From JAENVT01 sp963805445 (lineage in GTDB: Bacteria; Actinomycetota; Acidimicrobiia; Acidimicrobiales; Ilumatobacteraceae), in contig CAWDUI010000055.1 in assembly GCA_963805445.1 (NCBI GenBank), forward strand, positions 248,001 through 312,000: a DNA stretch of 64,000 nt, read 5' to 3'. Position 1 is the stretch's first letter; each line of letters begins with the position of its first letter. The position numbers were made by a program, and so were the translations under genes. Below the pieces are notes generated by a model. It made no database searches, was not told the DNA's origin, and worked only from the letters and a program-made list of their open reading frames with translations. This document shows, one piece after another, positions 1 to 8,946 of the stretch.

Positions 1-79
1 CTTCTGTCGAGTACCGCGCTCACACGCCTCATGCACAGGACGTATCGGCATTCCGGCCTTGACTCTTGAACCCAAAGAG

Positions 80-111
80 CTTGAGAAATGCTTGCGAATT
101 TTTCTCTCAAG
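80..111. other. Short inverted repeat upstream of pilin gene
   Basis: Positions 1-218 hold no convincing gene. Inside them CTTGAGA (80-86) and TCTCAAG (105-111) form a 7-bp inverted repeat around an 18-nt spacer with a T-run before the right arm. It could be the terminator of a gene left of the window or an operator for the pilin gene; the sequence does not decide between these. Confidence 0.3.
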
Positions 112-218
112 GATTCGAGCGGACAATCCGATCATTGATTTGCGCTTGCGGGACTGATCCAAAGGCGTTCACCAAAACGTGGATTTGAAACCCTAAAAAG
201 CGGGAGGAACGCTACATC

Positions 219-654
219 ATGGAAAACCACATCGAAGTTGCAGAGACCAAGCAGGACAAGGGCTTCACGCTCGTTGAACTCTTGATCGTCATCGTGATCC
301 TCGGCATCTTGGCCACCGTCACGGTGTTCGCAGTGACCGGCATCACCAACAAGGGCAAGACCAGCGCTTGCCAGTCCGACGCCAAGACCATCGAGACTGC
401 AGAAGAGGCCTACAGCGCCAATCACGGCAACTACACCGACAGTTCAGCAGGACCTCGTTGACGACGGTCTGATGCACTCGGCGTCGACGAAGCTGACGAT
501 TCACCTGATGCCAGCGGGCACCGCCGCCTCGGCCGGCGTTCCGCGGGGTCGCAGGGACCAGCGAGGCCGTTCCGGCACACCCCGCCATCGTGGCCGACAG
601 CTACTACCTGGCCGGCAAGGTCGGCACCGATTGCGACACCATGACTTCATCTGA
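219..654 (+). CDS. Type IV major pilin-like protein (frameshifted)
   Basis: Prepilin that would be cleaved, N-methylated and polymerised into a type IV pilus. It has a 15-residue basic leader ending in KG, then FTLVELLIVIVILGILATV, the class III signal with the conserved Glu at mature position 5 and the hydrophobic assembly helix. A good ribosome site GGGAGGA (202-208) precedes ATG 219. The intact frame stops at 461, but the next frame continues pilin-like (QDLVDDGLMHSAST from about 450), a third frame carries YYLAGKVGTDCDT near 600-640, and the likely end is the TGA at 652-654, so two or more indels are present. A strong terminator follows directly, so the gene is probably a single-gene, highly expressed transcript. 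The cluster encoding its assembly machine starts 1.9 kb away. Confidence 0.85.
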
Positions 655-680
655 TCCTTCTGATCAGAGACAACTACTCA

Positions 681-715
681 GGAGCCGGGCCTTCGGGCCC
701 GGCTCCTTTGCTTTT
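681..715 (+). terminator. Intrinsic terminator after pilin gene
   Basis: A perfect 11-bp GC-rich stem (681-691 with 696-706) closes a TTCG tetraloop and is followed by TTTGCTTTT. This is a textbook rho-independent terminator and explains how the pilin transcript is separated from the downstream membrane protein gene. Confidence 0.93.
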
Positions 716-749
716 GCCCTCACAGCCGAGATCGCGCTATGACGCCCGG

Positions 750-1835
750 GTGCAACTCGACCATTCCCTCGGGCGCGTCGCTCGCTGGCGGTATGGCGTG
801 ATCGCCGTGGTGTCGCTGACGGCCGGAATCGTGTCGGGCGGCCGCGGCGACTGGGACGAGTTCGTCTCCGCCGGGCGGGCGATGTTCGGCTCGGCCGGCC
901 TGCACGTGTACGTCATCCACCGCGACGTGCAGACCGGGCCGCTGTCGCTGCTGCTGGCCTGGCTCTTCTCGCACACCCCGCGAGACGGTTTCGTGCTGGC
1001 CGCGGTGGCGTGCGGCGTGCTCGGGCTCGTCAGCGTGCGATCCCACGAGCTGACAGCACGCCTGGTCGCGCGGCAAGACTCCCTTCGAGCTGCTGGTGCT
1101 GGTGGGTGGATGCCTGACGGCGTTCACCTGGGCCAAGCTCGGCGGCTACGGGCACCTCGACGATGCCATCACCCTCACGTGCGCCGTGGTGGCGCTGTAC
1201 CAGATCCGCGCCGGCAAGCCGCTCAACGCCGCACTGGCCCTCGGCCTTGCCGTGGCCTGCAAGCCATGGGGCGTCATCTTCTTCCCGTTGACGTTGGCAA
1301 CACGGCCGCGCGACTTCCGCGCCCCGGTGCTTGCCGGTGCGGTCGCAGCAGTGGCCTGGTTGCCGTTCGTCATCGGCGCGCCCGACTCATTGAAAGCGTT
1401 GCGCCCGACCGTCAACGTGGCTCCTGATTCAGTGCTGGCCCTGTTCGGGGTGACGACCGGGTCGATGCCCGACTGGATGCGCGTCGCCCAGTTGCTCGGC
1501 TGCCTGGCGGCGGCCACGGTCGTGGTGTGGCGCGGCCGCCCGGAATCCGTCATCGCCGCGGCGATTGCCGTGCGCATCGCCACCGATCCGGCAACGTGGA
1601 GCTACTACACGCCCGGGCTGGTCATCGGTGTGCTCGTGTGGGACCTGCTCGACCGACGCCGCTTCCCGTGGCTGACCCTCGTGACCGTGCTGGCGTTGTC
1701 GCCGACCTGGTTGGTGCCGTCCGACACGGCGCGGGCGGTGTTGCGCCTCGCCCTGTCGGTCGGCGTGGTCGGCTGGGCCGTGTACCGCCGGCCGGCGCCT
1801 GGGCCGCGGCGGCCGGGCCACGGGTCGCCACTTAG
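750..1835 (+). CDS. GT87-like polytopic membrane protein (frameshifted)
   Basis: Multi-pass membrane protein with alternating hydrophobic helices and a CKPWG motif after a helix, which resembles the GT87/DUF2029 family of polyprenyl-phosphate-mannose-dependent glycosyltransferases. The first frame (GTG 750 is the most reasonable start) runs to about 1080; the second carries the core (LGGYGHLDDAITLT to VGWAVYRR). A further shift near 1800 would give a C-terminus AAAAGPRVAT and the stop at 1833-1835, just before the convergent DUF429 gene. If the family call is right it transfers mannose or another hexose at the outer membrane face, possibly decorating pilin or cell-envelope glycans. The family call is inference from topology and the KP motif only. 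Confidence 0.55.
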
Positions 1836-2551
1836 CGGACGAGCTCCATGCGCATGCCTGCCTCGTCCCACGTCGGGTCCATCGGCAGGCGGCTCATCGC
1901 CCGGCCGGCGGCGCGGCGCGCCGTCCAGATCAGGGCGCAGGCCTGCATCAGGTGCACCTGCCCGGCGCCCTGGGGTGGCAATCGCACGATCACGTCCTCG
2001 ACGCCCGGCAGCTTGTCGCGCAGCAACTGCATGCGCTGAATCACGCCATCGGGGTGGTACGGCGATGTCGTCAGGGGCACGTCGCCGTTGAGGTTGGTGA
2101 AGCTGAGGTCGGGGTGGGCGGCGAAGAACATCCGCTGATGGAACGGCTGGAACTCGCGCTCCGCTTCCCGCCACCACTTGAACCGGCGGAAGTCGTCGTT
2201 GGTCAGCCACGGCTCGAGCATCCGCGCCTCGTCGCGGGTCTTGGCGCGCAGTGCGGCACGCGACGGCATCGGCTTCACGCCGACGACGCGTGGCCAACCG
2301 ATCATCTCTCGCGCCTCGGCGTCGCACGGGCGATAGGGGCCCTGCGGCTGTTCGTGGAACCCGACCGGCGCGTAGATCGCCGCAGCGTCGAACTTCGGCT
2401 TGTACTCCAAGACGTCGATCAGCTGGCGAACCACTTCGGGCTCCTCGGCGTTGACCGTGACGCCCGCCAGGCGCGCCGGCACGATCAGCCAGCCGCCCGG
2501 GCAGGGCACGACGCCGCCCAGGGTCTTGTACGGCAGCTTCGCGGCAACCAT
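1832..2551 (-). CDS. DUF429 family protein (predicted RNase H-like nuclease)
   Basis: Full-length 239-residue protein. The N-terminal segment LGGVVPCPGGWLIVPARL matches the start of the DUF429 fold, in which a Gly-rich strand precedes an RNase H-like core; acidic residues in AEEPEVVRQLIDVLEYKP and a conserved YRPCDAEARE stretch follow. The family is predicted, not proven, to be a nuclease. The gene lies 15 nt downstream of pilT on the same strand and its end overlaps the end of the convergent GT87-like gene. It is probably co-transcribed with the pilus genes, although nothing in the protein suggests a pilus role. Confidence 0.7.
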   Translation of the reverse strand: MVAAKLPYKTLGGVVPCPGGWLIVPARLAGVTVNAEEPEVVRQLIDVLEYKPKFDAAAIYAPVGFHEQPQGPYRPCDAEAREMIGWPRVVGVKPMPSRAALRAKTRDEARMLEPWLTNDDFRRFKWWREAEREFQPFHQRMFFAAHPDLSFTNLNGDVPLTTSPYHPDGVIQRMQLLRDKLPGVEDVIVRLPPQGAGQVHLMQACALIWTARRAAGRAMSRLPMDPTWDEAGMRMELVR

Positions 2552-2566
2552 GCGTGTCTCCCGGCG

Positions 2567-3718
2567 TCAGACGCCGATGAGTTGTCCGGACCCGGTCGTC
2601 GCCGCCTGGCCTGCGGCCACCGTCGCCTGCGCCTGCATCTGCGAACGCTGCGTGGCTGCCTGGGCCATGATCTCCTTGGGGAACGCGCTCGCCCCGGCGG
2701 CCGTCTCGAAGCTGATGATGCCGCTGGCCACCAGACGGGCGAGGTCCATCTCGATGGTCTGCATGCCCTCTTGCTGGCCGGAGATCATCGTGTTGCGGAG
2801 CTGACGCGACTTGCCCTCACGCACCAGGTTGCGCACGGCGTCGTTGGCCATCAGCACCTCATAGGCGGCAACACGGCCGCCGCCCTCGGCGGGCAGCAGT
2901 CGCTGGCTGATCACGCCCTGCAGCGAGCCGGCGAGCATGATCTGGATCTGGTCACGGCGCTCGGGTGGGAACACGTCGACGATGCGGTCGAGGGCCTGCG
3001 AGGCGTCGTTGGTGTGCAACGTACCGAACACGAGGTGACCGGTCTCGGCGAGGGTGAGGGTGATGGCGATCGAGTCGAGGTCGCGCATTTCACCGAGGAG
3101 GATGACGTCGGGGTCCTCACGCAAGGCGCTGCGAAGGCCGTCGGTGAAGCTCTGCACATCCGTGCCGACCTCGCGCTGGTTGACCATGGCCATCTTGTGG
3201 GAGTGGAGATACTCGACCGGGTCTTCGATGGTGAGGATGTGCACGGGACGAGTGGCGTTGATCCGGTCGATCATCGCCGCCAGGGTGGTGCTCTTTCCGG
3301 AGCCGGTGGGGCCCACGACCAGGACCAGACCGTAGGGCTTGTTCAAGATGTCGACGCAGGCTGCCGGCGCACCGAGCTCCTCCAGCGAGCGCACACGAAA
3401 TGGCACGACACGAAGGGCGAGCGCATAGGTGTTGCGCTGCTTGTAGGCGTTGGCTCGGAAGCGGCCGAGGCCCTCGAGGCCGAACGAGAAGTCGACCTGT
3501 TGAACCTCGTCGAGCTCTTTGCGCTGGAAGTCCTGCAGCAACGAGAACACGATCCGCTCGGTCTCCGGCGGCGTCAGCGTGCTGACACCCTCGAACGGCA
3601 CCAGCGTGCCGTCTCGCCGCGCCGTCGGCGGACGGCCGACAGAGAGGTGCAAGTCGCTGGCTCCCGCCGCAACCGTTGCCTGCAGCAATGTGACCAACAT
3701 CTGATCTGGATTGAACAT
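2567..3718 (-). CDS. pilT: Type IV pilus retraction ATPase PilT
   Basis: Hexameric cytoplasmic ATPase that depolymerises type IV pili and powers retraction and twitching. The 383-residue protein is intact, with Walker A GPTGSGKST at residues 136-144, an Asp box around TIEDPVEYLHSHK, Walker B EDPDVILLGEMRD and a His box TGHLVFGTLHTND. The start MFNPDQMLVTLLQATVAAGASDLHLS is typical of PilT. The C-terminus is longer than in proteobacterial PilT and ends in a Gln/Ala-rich tail. pilT is downstream of pilB and pilC on the same strand, with the prepilin peptidase gene on the opposite strand between pilC and pilT. Confidence 0.95.
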   Translation of the reverse strand: MFNPDQMLVTLLQATVAAGASDLHLSVGRPPTARRDGTLVPFEGVSTLTPPETERIVFSLLQDFQRKELDEVQQVDFSFGLEGLGRFRANAYKQRNTYALALRVVPFRVRSLEELGAPAACVDILNKPYGLVLVVGPTGSGKSTTLAAMIDRINATRPVHILTIEDPVEYLHSHKMAMVNQREVGTDVQSFTDGLRSALREDPDVILLGEMRDLDSIAITLTLAETGHLVFGTLHTNDASQALDRIVDVFPPERRDQIQIMLAGSLQGVISQRLLPAEGGGRVAAYEVLMANDAVRNLVREGKSRQLRNTMISGQQEGMQTIEMDLARLVASGIISFETAAGASAFPKEIMAQAATQRSQMQAQATVAAGQAATTGSGQLIGV

Positions 3719-3769
3719 CGGACTAGCCTCCCGTGTTGCCCGCCGCCCCGAGGAGTGGCTCTACTACTT

Positions 3770-4534
3770 ATGACGATTGCTATTGCTGCCGCGTACGGCT
3801 TGTTGTTCGGTTCATTCCTCACCGTGGTGGTCGATCGTGTGCCCCGTGGCGCATCGATCGTCTCCCCTGGTTCGGCGTGTGGAAACTGCGGCTTGCGCCT
3901 CGGCTTCCTGGATCTCGTTCCGGTGTTCAGCTGGCTCGCACTGCGAGGCAGATGTCGCCGGTGTCGTATGAATATCGGTACCGAACCGCTGATCCTTGAG
4001 TTGCTTACGAGCCTGCTGTTCGGTTTGTTTGCGTGGAAGTTCGGGCTCGACTGGGCCCTGCCTGCGTTCTGTGTGCTCGGTGTCGGCCTGGTCGGATTGA
4101 GTTGGATCGACCTGAAGACCAAGCGGCTGCCCCGGCAGATCATCTACGTGACGGCCGCGATCGGCGTGCCGCTGCTGTGCCTGGCCGCGATCGTTCGCCA
4201 CGAGCCTCGGCGCATCTGGATGATGCTCCTCGGCGCGGCGATCGCTGCGGCCTTCATGGGGCTGGTGTACATCGCCAGCCGCGGCGGCATGGGCGACGGT
4301 GACGTACGCCTGTCGCCACTGCTCGGCGCATACCTCGGCTGGCTGAACCCGGGGTTCGTCGGGGTCGGCCTGTTCATCGGCTTCTTCGCCGGCGCCGTGG
4401 TCGGTGTGGCGATGATGGCCGCCGGCCGCGCCGGTCGGAAGACGGCCGTGCCGTTCGGGCCATTCCTGGCACTCGGCACGATCGTCGCCGTCTTCATCGG
4501 CCAGCGCTGCGTCGACCTCTTCCTGCGCCGCTGA
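3770..4534 (+). CDS. pilD: Prepilin leader peptidase / N-methyltransferase
   Basis: Integral membrane aspartic peptidase that cleaves the leader of type IV prepilins and methylates the new N-terminus. The 254-residue frame from ATG 3770 has the cytosolic zinc-binding pairs CGNC (residues 37-40) and CRRC (62-65), the first catalytic Asp in SWIDLKTKRLP (residue 114) and the GMGD motif (173-176) with the second. About seven hydrophobic segments follow the N-terminal domain. AGGAG at 3751-3755 is 14 nt upstream; a GTG at 3755 is an alternative start adding five residues. The gene is on the opposite strand to pilT and pilC and is convergent with pilC (11-nt gap), so it is transcribed separately from the motor genes. 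Confidence 0.93.
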   Translation: MTIAIAAAYGLLFGSFLTVVVDRVPRGASIVSPGSACGNCGLRLGFLDLVPVFSWLALRGRCRRCRMNIGTEPLILELLTSLLFGLFAWKFGLDWALPAFCVLGVGLVGLSWIDLKTKRLPRQIIYVTAAIGVPLLCLAAIVRHEPRRIWMMLLGAAIAAAFMGLVYIASRGGMGDGDVRLSPLLGAYLGWLNPGFVGVGLFIGFFAGAVVGVAMMAAGRAGRKTAVPFGPFLALGTIVAVFIGQRCVDLFLRR

Positions 4535-4545
4535 AGGCACCGTTC

Positions 4546-5758
4546 TCAGGCACCGCCCTTGGCACCGTCGAGCACGCCGTACATGGCTTGCACCAACGCG
4601 ACAGCGACGAAGCCGACGATCATGCCGACGAAGATGATCATCATCGGCTCGAACATGGTCGTGAACTTCTTGATGCGGCTCTCGAGCTCTCGGTCGAAGT
4701 ACAAGCTGGCGACCTCGAGCTGCTTGTCGAGCGTTCCGGTCTCCTCGCCGACCTTGAACATCTGCTTGGCGGCGCCGGGGAACAGCTCGGTCGCGGCCAG
4801 CGGCTTGGAGAAGCCACCGCCTTCGACCATCTCCGCCTGGGCGATTTCGAGGCGCTCGCGGAAGACCGAGTTGCTGGTCGACTCCGTCGTCGTCTTCATG
4901 CCTTCCGGCAACGGGCACACCTGCTTTGACCATCGCCGCCAGGATGCGGCAGAAGCGCTCGAGGATCGCGTACTCGACGATGCCTTTGATCACCGGGATC
5001 CGCAGCACCAGCCGGTCTTTCACGAGCCGGCCGCCATCGGTCTTGAAGAGCCAGTACATCACGCCCATGAAGCCGCAGAACACACTGAAGGGGATGTACC
5101 ACAGCGTGCTGAACAGCGTGGCGACGAACAGCAGGCTGCGAGTCGTCAGCGGGAGATCGGCGTTGAGCTCGGCGAAGAGCGGCTTGAACTGCGGCAGCAC
5201 GTAGCCGGCGAGGATCACGACCGTCACCATCGCCATCGCCATGACCACACCGGGGTACGACAGCGCCGAGACCACCTTCGATCGGGTCTCCAGCTCTCGC
5301 TCGAGGTAGCCGGCCAGGCTCTCCAGCGTGTCGTCGAGGTTGCCGGTCAGCTCGGCCGATTGCATGATGCCGATGTAGTAGTTGGGGAAGGCTTCGGGGT
5401 GCTTGCCGGCGACCTCCGACAGCGTGCCGCCGTTGCGCAGGTCGTCGACCATCATCGTGATGGTGCGTTGCAGCGCCACGTCCTCGGTCTCGTCACCGAT
5501 GATCTGCATGGCCTCGGTGATGGGGATGCCGGCCTTCACGAAGACAGCGAGCTGGCGCGTGAAGTGCATCAGCTCCTTCTTCTTGACCTTCTCCTTGGTC
5601 AGCTCGAAGTCGAGCGCGCCGCGCTTTTCTTGGATCTTGACCGGATACAGGTTCTGATCCAGCAGGGCCGCGCGGGCATCGCCGATCGTGTCGGCTTTGG
5701 TCACGCCCTCGATGGACGCACCCGTGGCGTCGATGGCGGCATATGCGAACCTTGGCAT
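4546..5758 (-). CDS. pilC: Type IV pilus inner-membrane platform protein PilC (frameshifted)
   Basis: Platform protein that links the PilB/PilT motors to the growing pilus. It has the usual two repeated T2SSF domains. The first frame (start 5758, MPRFAYAAIDATG) covers the N-terminal domain and membrane helices (VVSALSYPGVVMAMAMVTVV) down to AILERFCRILAAMVKAGVPV near 4915. A one-base shift moves the second T2SSF domain (ERLEIAQAEMVEGGGFSKPL to MYGVLDGAKGGA) into another frame that ends at 4546. Joining both gives a normal length of about 404 residues. The gene starts 11 nt after the end of pilB, so the two form an operon. Confidence 0.9.
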
Positions 5759-5769
5759 TGTCGTAGCTC

Positions 5770-7542
5770 CTAGCTGGCGTAAAGGGTCTTGATGACTTCG
5801 GGGACGGTGGTGACGTCGTTCTCGACCAGCGCCATGCCTTCGCGCAGCATCGTGCGCATGCCTTGGGCGACGGCGAGCCGACGGAGTTCTTCAGTGGTTG
5901 CCCAGCCGACGATCAGACGGCGAAGCTCGGGCGTGATGCGCAGCAGTTCGTACACGCCGATGCGGTCGCGGTACCCGGTGCCGGCGCAGAAGTTGCAGCC
6001 GGCGCCGTGGAAGAACTGCGACTTGTCGCTGCCGCCGCTGTGCTGACGGAACACGGCCAGCTCATCGGCCCCGGGCGTGTACGGCTCCTTGCACGCGTCG
6101 CAGATGCGGCGCAGCAAGCGCTGCCCGATCACGCCGACGACGGCGGAGGCGATCAGGAAGGCCTCGATGCCCATGTCGAGGAATCGGTGGAGCGCGGCAA
6201 CACTGTCGGTGCCGTGTAGCGACGACAGCACGAAGTGACCGGTGAGAGCAGACTGGACAGCGATACGTGCTGTATCGGCATCTCTGATCTCGCCCACAAG
6301 GATCACGTCAGGGTCTTGACGAAGAATTGCCTTGAGGCCGGTGGCGAAGGTCAGGCCGGCCTGTTCGTTGGTCTGGATCTGGTTGATGCCGGGGAAGACG
6401 TACTCGACCGGGTCCTCGACCGTGGTCACGTTCGTGCCGGTCGAGTTGACCTCGAGCAACGAGGCATACAGCGTCGTGGTCTTGCCGGCGCCGGTCGGCC
6501 CGGCGCAGATGACCATGCCGAACGGGGCGTGGATCATCTTCGAGTAGTGCAGGTACGTCTCGCGGGGGAAGCCGAGCTCGGACAGGCCGATCATCGAGCG
6601 GCTCTTGTCGAGAATACGCATGACGATCTTCTCGCCGAACACCGTCGCCACGCTGGCAACGCGAACGTCGACTTCCTTGCCGTCGATCACCGTCGAGAAC
6701 TGACCGTCTTGCGGCTTGCGCTTCTCGACGATGTTCATCCCGCTCATGATCTTCAGGCGGCTGCTCAGCGCCGGGTGCACGCTGATCGGCAGGCTGAACG
6801 CCTCGACCAGGTGGCCGTCGATGCGGAACCGGATGCGCAGCTTGTCGTCGAGCGGTTCGACGTGGATGTCGGACGTACGGTCGCGCATCGCCTGGCTGAC
6901 GATGCGGCTGACGAGCTGGATGATCGGCGCCTGATCGTCGAGGCTGACCTCGGCGGCGGCCGCGGCGACCTTGCTCTGGTCGTCGCCGACCTCGAAGACC
7001 CTGACCAGCTTTTCGATCTCGTCATTGGCGCGGTAGATGCGGTCGATGAAGGTGCGGATCGTGGCCGGGTCGGCGACGGTCCAGCGAACGGGGCGGCCGG
7101 CAGCAGCCTCGACCAGCCTGCGTCGGGTCGGGGTCGGGTCGGCGGCAATGACGACGATCGCCCCACCCTCTTCGGCGATGCCGATCACGCAGTGGGCCCG
7201 GACGATCTTCTCGTCGAGGAATTCCTTGGCGTTGTCGGGCAACTCGATCGACTTCGAGTCGAGGAGAGCGACCTCGGTGACTGCCGCGATTGCCTTGGCC
7301 ACCTCACCGCGATCGACGCCGAACTTGCCAAGCACGAGGTCGGCGAACTGCAGCAGATCGCCATTCGCGGCGGCCAGCGCGCTCGCCAGGTTCTCGGCGC
7401 TGAGCTGCTCGCTCTCGACCAGCATCTGGCCGACACGCATGCACTCCGCCGACGCCTCGCCAGGAACCGCTACGACGGCCTGGGGGCGCGGCAGCGGCAG
7501 TGGTGCGTCGCTTGTTTCTTTCGTCTTTTGGAACAGTGCCAT
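5770..7542 (-). CDS. pilB: Type IV pilus extension ATPase PilB
   Basis: Hexameric ATPase that drives pilus polymerisation. The 590-residue protein has an MshE/GspE N-terminal domain (about residues 35-150), Walker A GPTGAGKTT (348-356), Asp box TVEDPVEY, Walker B DPDVILVGEIRD (410-421), a His box GHFVLSSLHGTD and the tetracysteine zinc site CDAC (481-484) plus CNFC (516-519) that marks PilB/GspE against PilT. ATG 7542 was chosen because GGGAG lies about 10 nt upstream and the residues before it in the longer frame are low-complexity. In several bacteria the MshE-type N-terminal domain binds c-di-GMP; the exact motif cannot be confirmed here, but the window has other c-di-GMP proteins. Confidence 0.95.
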   Translation of the reverse strand: MALFQKTKETSDAPLPLPRPQAVVAVPGEASAECMRVGQMLVESEQLSAENLASALAAANGDLLQFADLVLGKFGVDRGEVAKAIAAVTEVALLDSKSIELPDNAKEFLDEKIVRAHCVIGIAEEGGAIVVIAADPTPTRRRLVEAAAGRPVRWTVADPATIRTFIDRIYRANDEIEKLVRVFEVGDDQSKVAAAAAEVSLDDQAPIIQLVSRIVSQAMRDRTSDIHVEPLDDKLRIRFRIDGHLVEAFSLPISVHPALSSRLKIMSGMNIVEKRKPQDGQFSTVIDGKEVDVRVASVATVFGEKIVMRILDKSRSMIGLSELGFPRETYLHYSKMIHAPFGMVICAGPTGAGKTTTLYASLLEVNSTGTNVTTVEDPVEYVFPGINQIQTNEQAGLTFATGLKAILRQDPDVILVGEIRDADTARIAVQSALTGHFVLSSLHGTDSVAALHRFLDMGIEAFLIASAVVGVIGQRLLRRICDACKEPYTPGADELAVFRQHSGGSDKSQFFHGAGCNFCAGTGYRDRIGVYELLRITPELRRLIVGWATTEELRRLAVAQGMRTMLREGMALVENDVTTVPEVIKTLYAS

Positions 7543-7582
7543 AGTGCCCGTCTCCCGCCAGTGGGGGCGTTGCCAGCGTGCG

Positions 7583-8884
7583 TCAGTACGACGAGTAGCT
7601 GGGCTCCGATGATGAATCCGCGCCGCCCGCCGGCAGCGGTGGGTTGGTGCCCGGCGACGGGAAGCCGCCGGCCGCGTTCGCTTCGGCTTTGCGGACGAAC
7701 TGGTCAGGATTGAGCTCGACCAGGGCGCGCTCGATCTCTTCGAGTCGCTCGAGTTGTACGGCTTCGCTGACGTCCATCGTGTCGGCCAACTGCGCTTCGA
7801 TCTCCGACATCCGCACTGCGGTGGCGTCGAACTTCTCCCCTTGGGATTCGATGAAGCGGTCGACCTCGATGCGCACGAGCATCGCCTCACCAACGGCGCT
7901 GGAAAGTTGCTCCTTCACCGCGTTGATCGCCTCTTCGTCGACCTTGGCGACGTCGGCGGCGAGGGAATCCATCCGATCGCCGGCTTCCAACAGGCTCGCC
8001 TCGAGATCGACGATCCGCTTCGACAGCGCGCCCATCGCGTCGTCGAACCCGGCGCCGACGCGACCGATCGTTGCTTCGAGGTTGGCGATCTTGACGCCGT
8101 TGTGATCGTTGATGCGCTCTTCCATGGCGACGGCTCGATCGACCATCTTCATGTCGATGGCGTCGACGCGTTGCGACAGGATCTGTCCGTGCTCGGCCAG
8201 TTGCCGGGCCACGTCCGCGCCGGCCTGATCAACCAGTCCGCGCACGTCGCCGAGGCGTTGGTCGACCGCACGCGACACCGCTTGGTCGCCGTCGTCCATG
8301 CGACGCGACAGCGCAGCGACGGTCTCGTTGATGTGGGCGACGATCGCCGCGGCCTGCTCGTCGAAACGACGGCTGGACTTGTGCAGTTCGTCGATCTGGG
8401 TCTCGACGGCAGAGGTCTTGTGCTCGAGGTAGTCGCGCAGACCCTGGCTGACCGAGGCGAACTGCGCCGGAAGCTCGGCCTGCACCAACGCAGGGAGGCC
8501 GGCCAACTTGGCATTGATCGTGGTCAAGGTCTGATGCTGATGGTTGGCGAACTCGGCGAGACGCTCTTCCAGTGCGGCTTGCAGCGCGGCCTGGTAGCGG
8601 TCATTGGCCTGGTGGTCGGCTGCGACCTTGGCGGTCAGCGCCTCGAGTTGCTCAGCGAACTCGGCGCGCATCTCGAGGCGCTCCTTCTCGGCGGCCTGGC
8701 GAGTTGCCTCGACCTGCTGCGACATCGTCGACACGTAGTGCGTGAGCTGACGTTCGACCGCTCCGGCGATGGTTGCCGCGAGCATCTCGGTGGACGACGG
8801 GGCCGCGGCCGGCTGTGCGGGCGGCGGGTGTTCACTCGGGGCCGCCGGCACCCATGCCGGTGTATTCGGTAGTTCGTTCGCCAC
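7583..8884 (-). CDS. Large coiled-coil protein heading the pilus operon
   Basis: No family is recognised. The 433-residue protein starts with a Pro/Ala-rich segment (about residues 5-32), continues as a long Ala/Glu/Gln/Arg-rich helix with heptads (about 35-385, for example VERQLTHYVSTMSQQVEATR), and ends in a Gly/Ser/Pro tail finishing SSSEPSYSSY. There is no signal peptide or membrane helix, so it is probably cytosolic. It lies 40 nt upstream of pilB on the same strand and reads as the first gene of pilB-pilC. A scaffold, polar-localisation or motor-regulator role is only inference from position. The start is GTG (VANELPNTPAW). Confidence 0.75.
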   Translation of the reverse strand: MANELPNTPAWVPAAPSEHPPPAQPAAAPSSTEMLAATIAGAVERQLTHYVSTMSQQVEATRQAAEKERLEMRAEFAEQLEALTAKVAADHQANDRYQAALQAALEERLAEFANHQHQTLTTINAKLAGLPALVQAELPAQFASVSQGLRDYLEHKTSAVETQIDELHKSSRRFDEQAAAIVAHINETVAALSRRMDDGDQAVSRAVDQRLGDVRGLVDQAGADVARQLAEHGQILSQRVDAIDMKMVDRAVAMEERINDHNGVKIANLEATIGRVGAGFDDAMGALSKRIVDLEASLLEAGDRMDSLAADVAKVDEEAINAVKEQLSSAVGEAMLVRIEVDRFIESQGEKFDATAVRMSEIEAQLADTMDVSEAVQLERLEEIERALVELNPDQFVRKAEANAAGGFPSPGTNPPLPAGGADSSSEPSYSSY

Positions 8885-8946
8885 GGAGATTTCATCGGTA
8901 GACCTTGCCCCAATCTTGAGAGATCTTTGCCGACTACGGTGGCGTT

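Noticed and set aside
1952..3769. Long plus-strand frame (about 600 codons) before the prepilin peptidase start, open through to 4534
   Set aside because: It is antisense to the intact DUF429 and pilT genes, is rich in Arg/His/Gly without motifs, and only the last 254 codons from ATG 3770 encode a recognisable protein.
6235..7713. Plus-strand frame of 492 codons
   Set aside because: It lies antisense to pilB, which has all catalytic motifs; the composition is typical of a GC-rich shadow frame.
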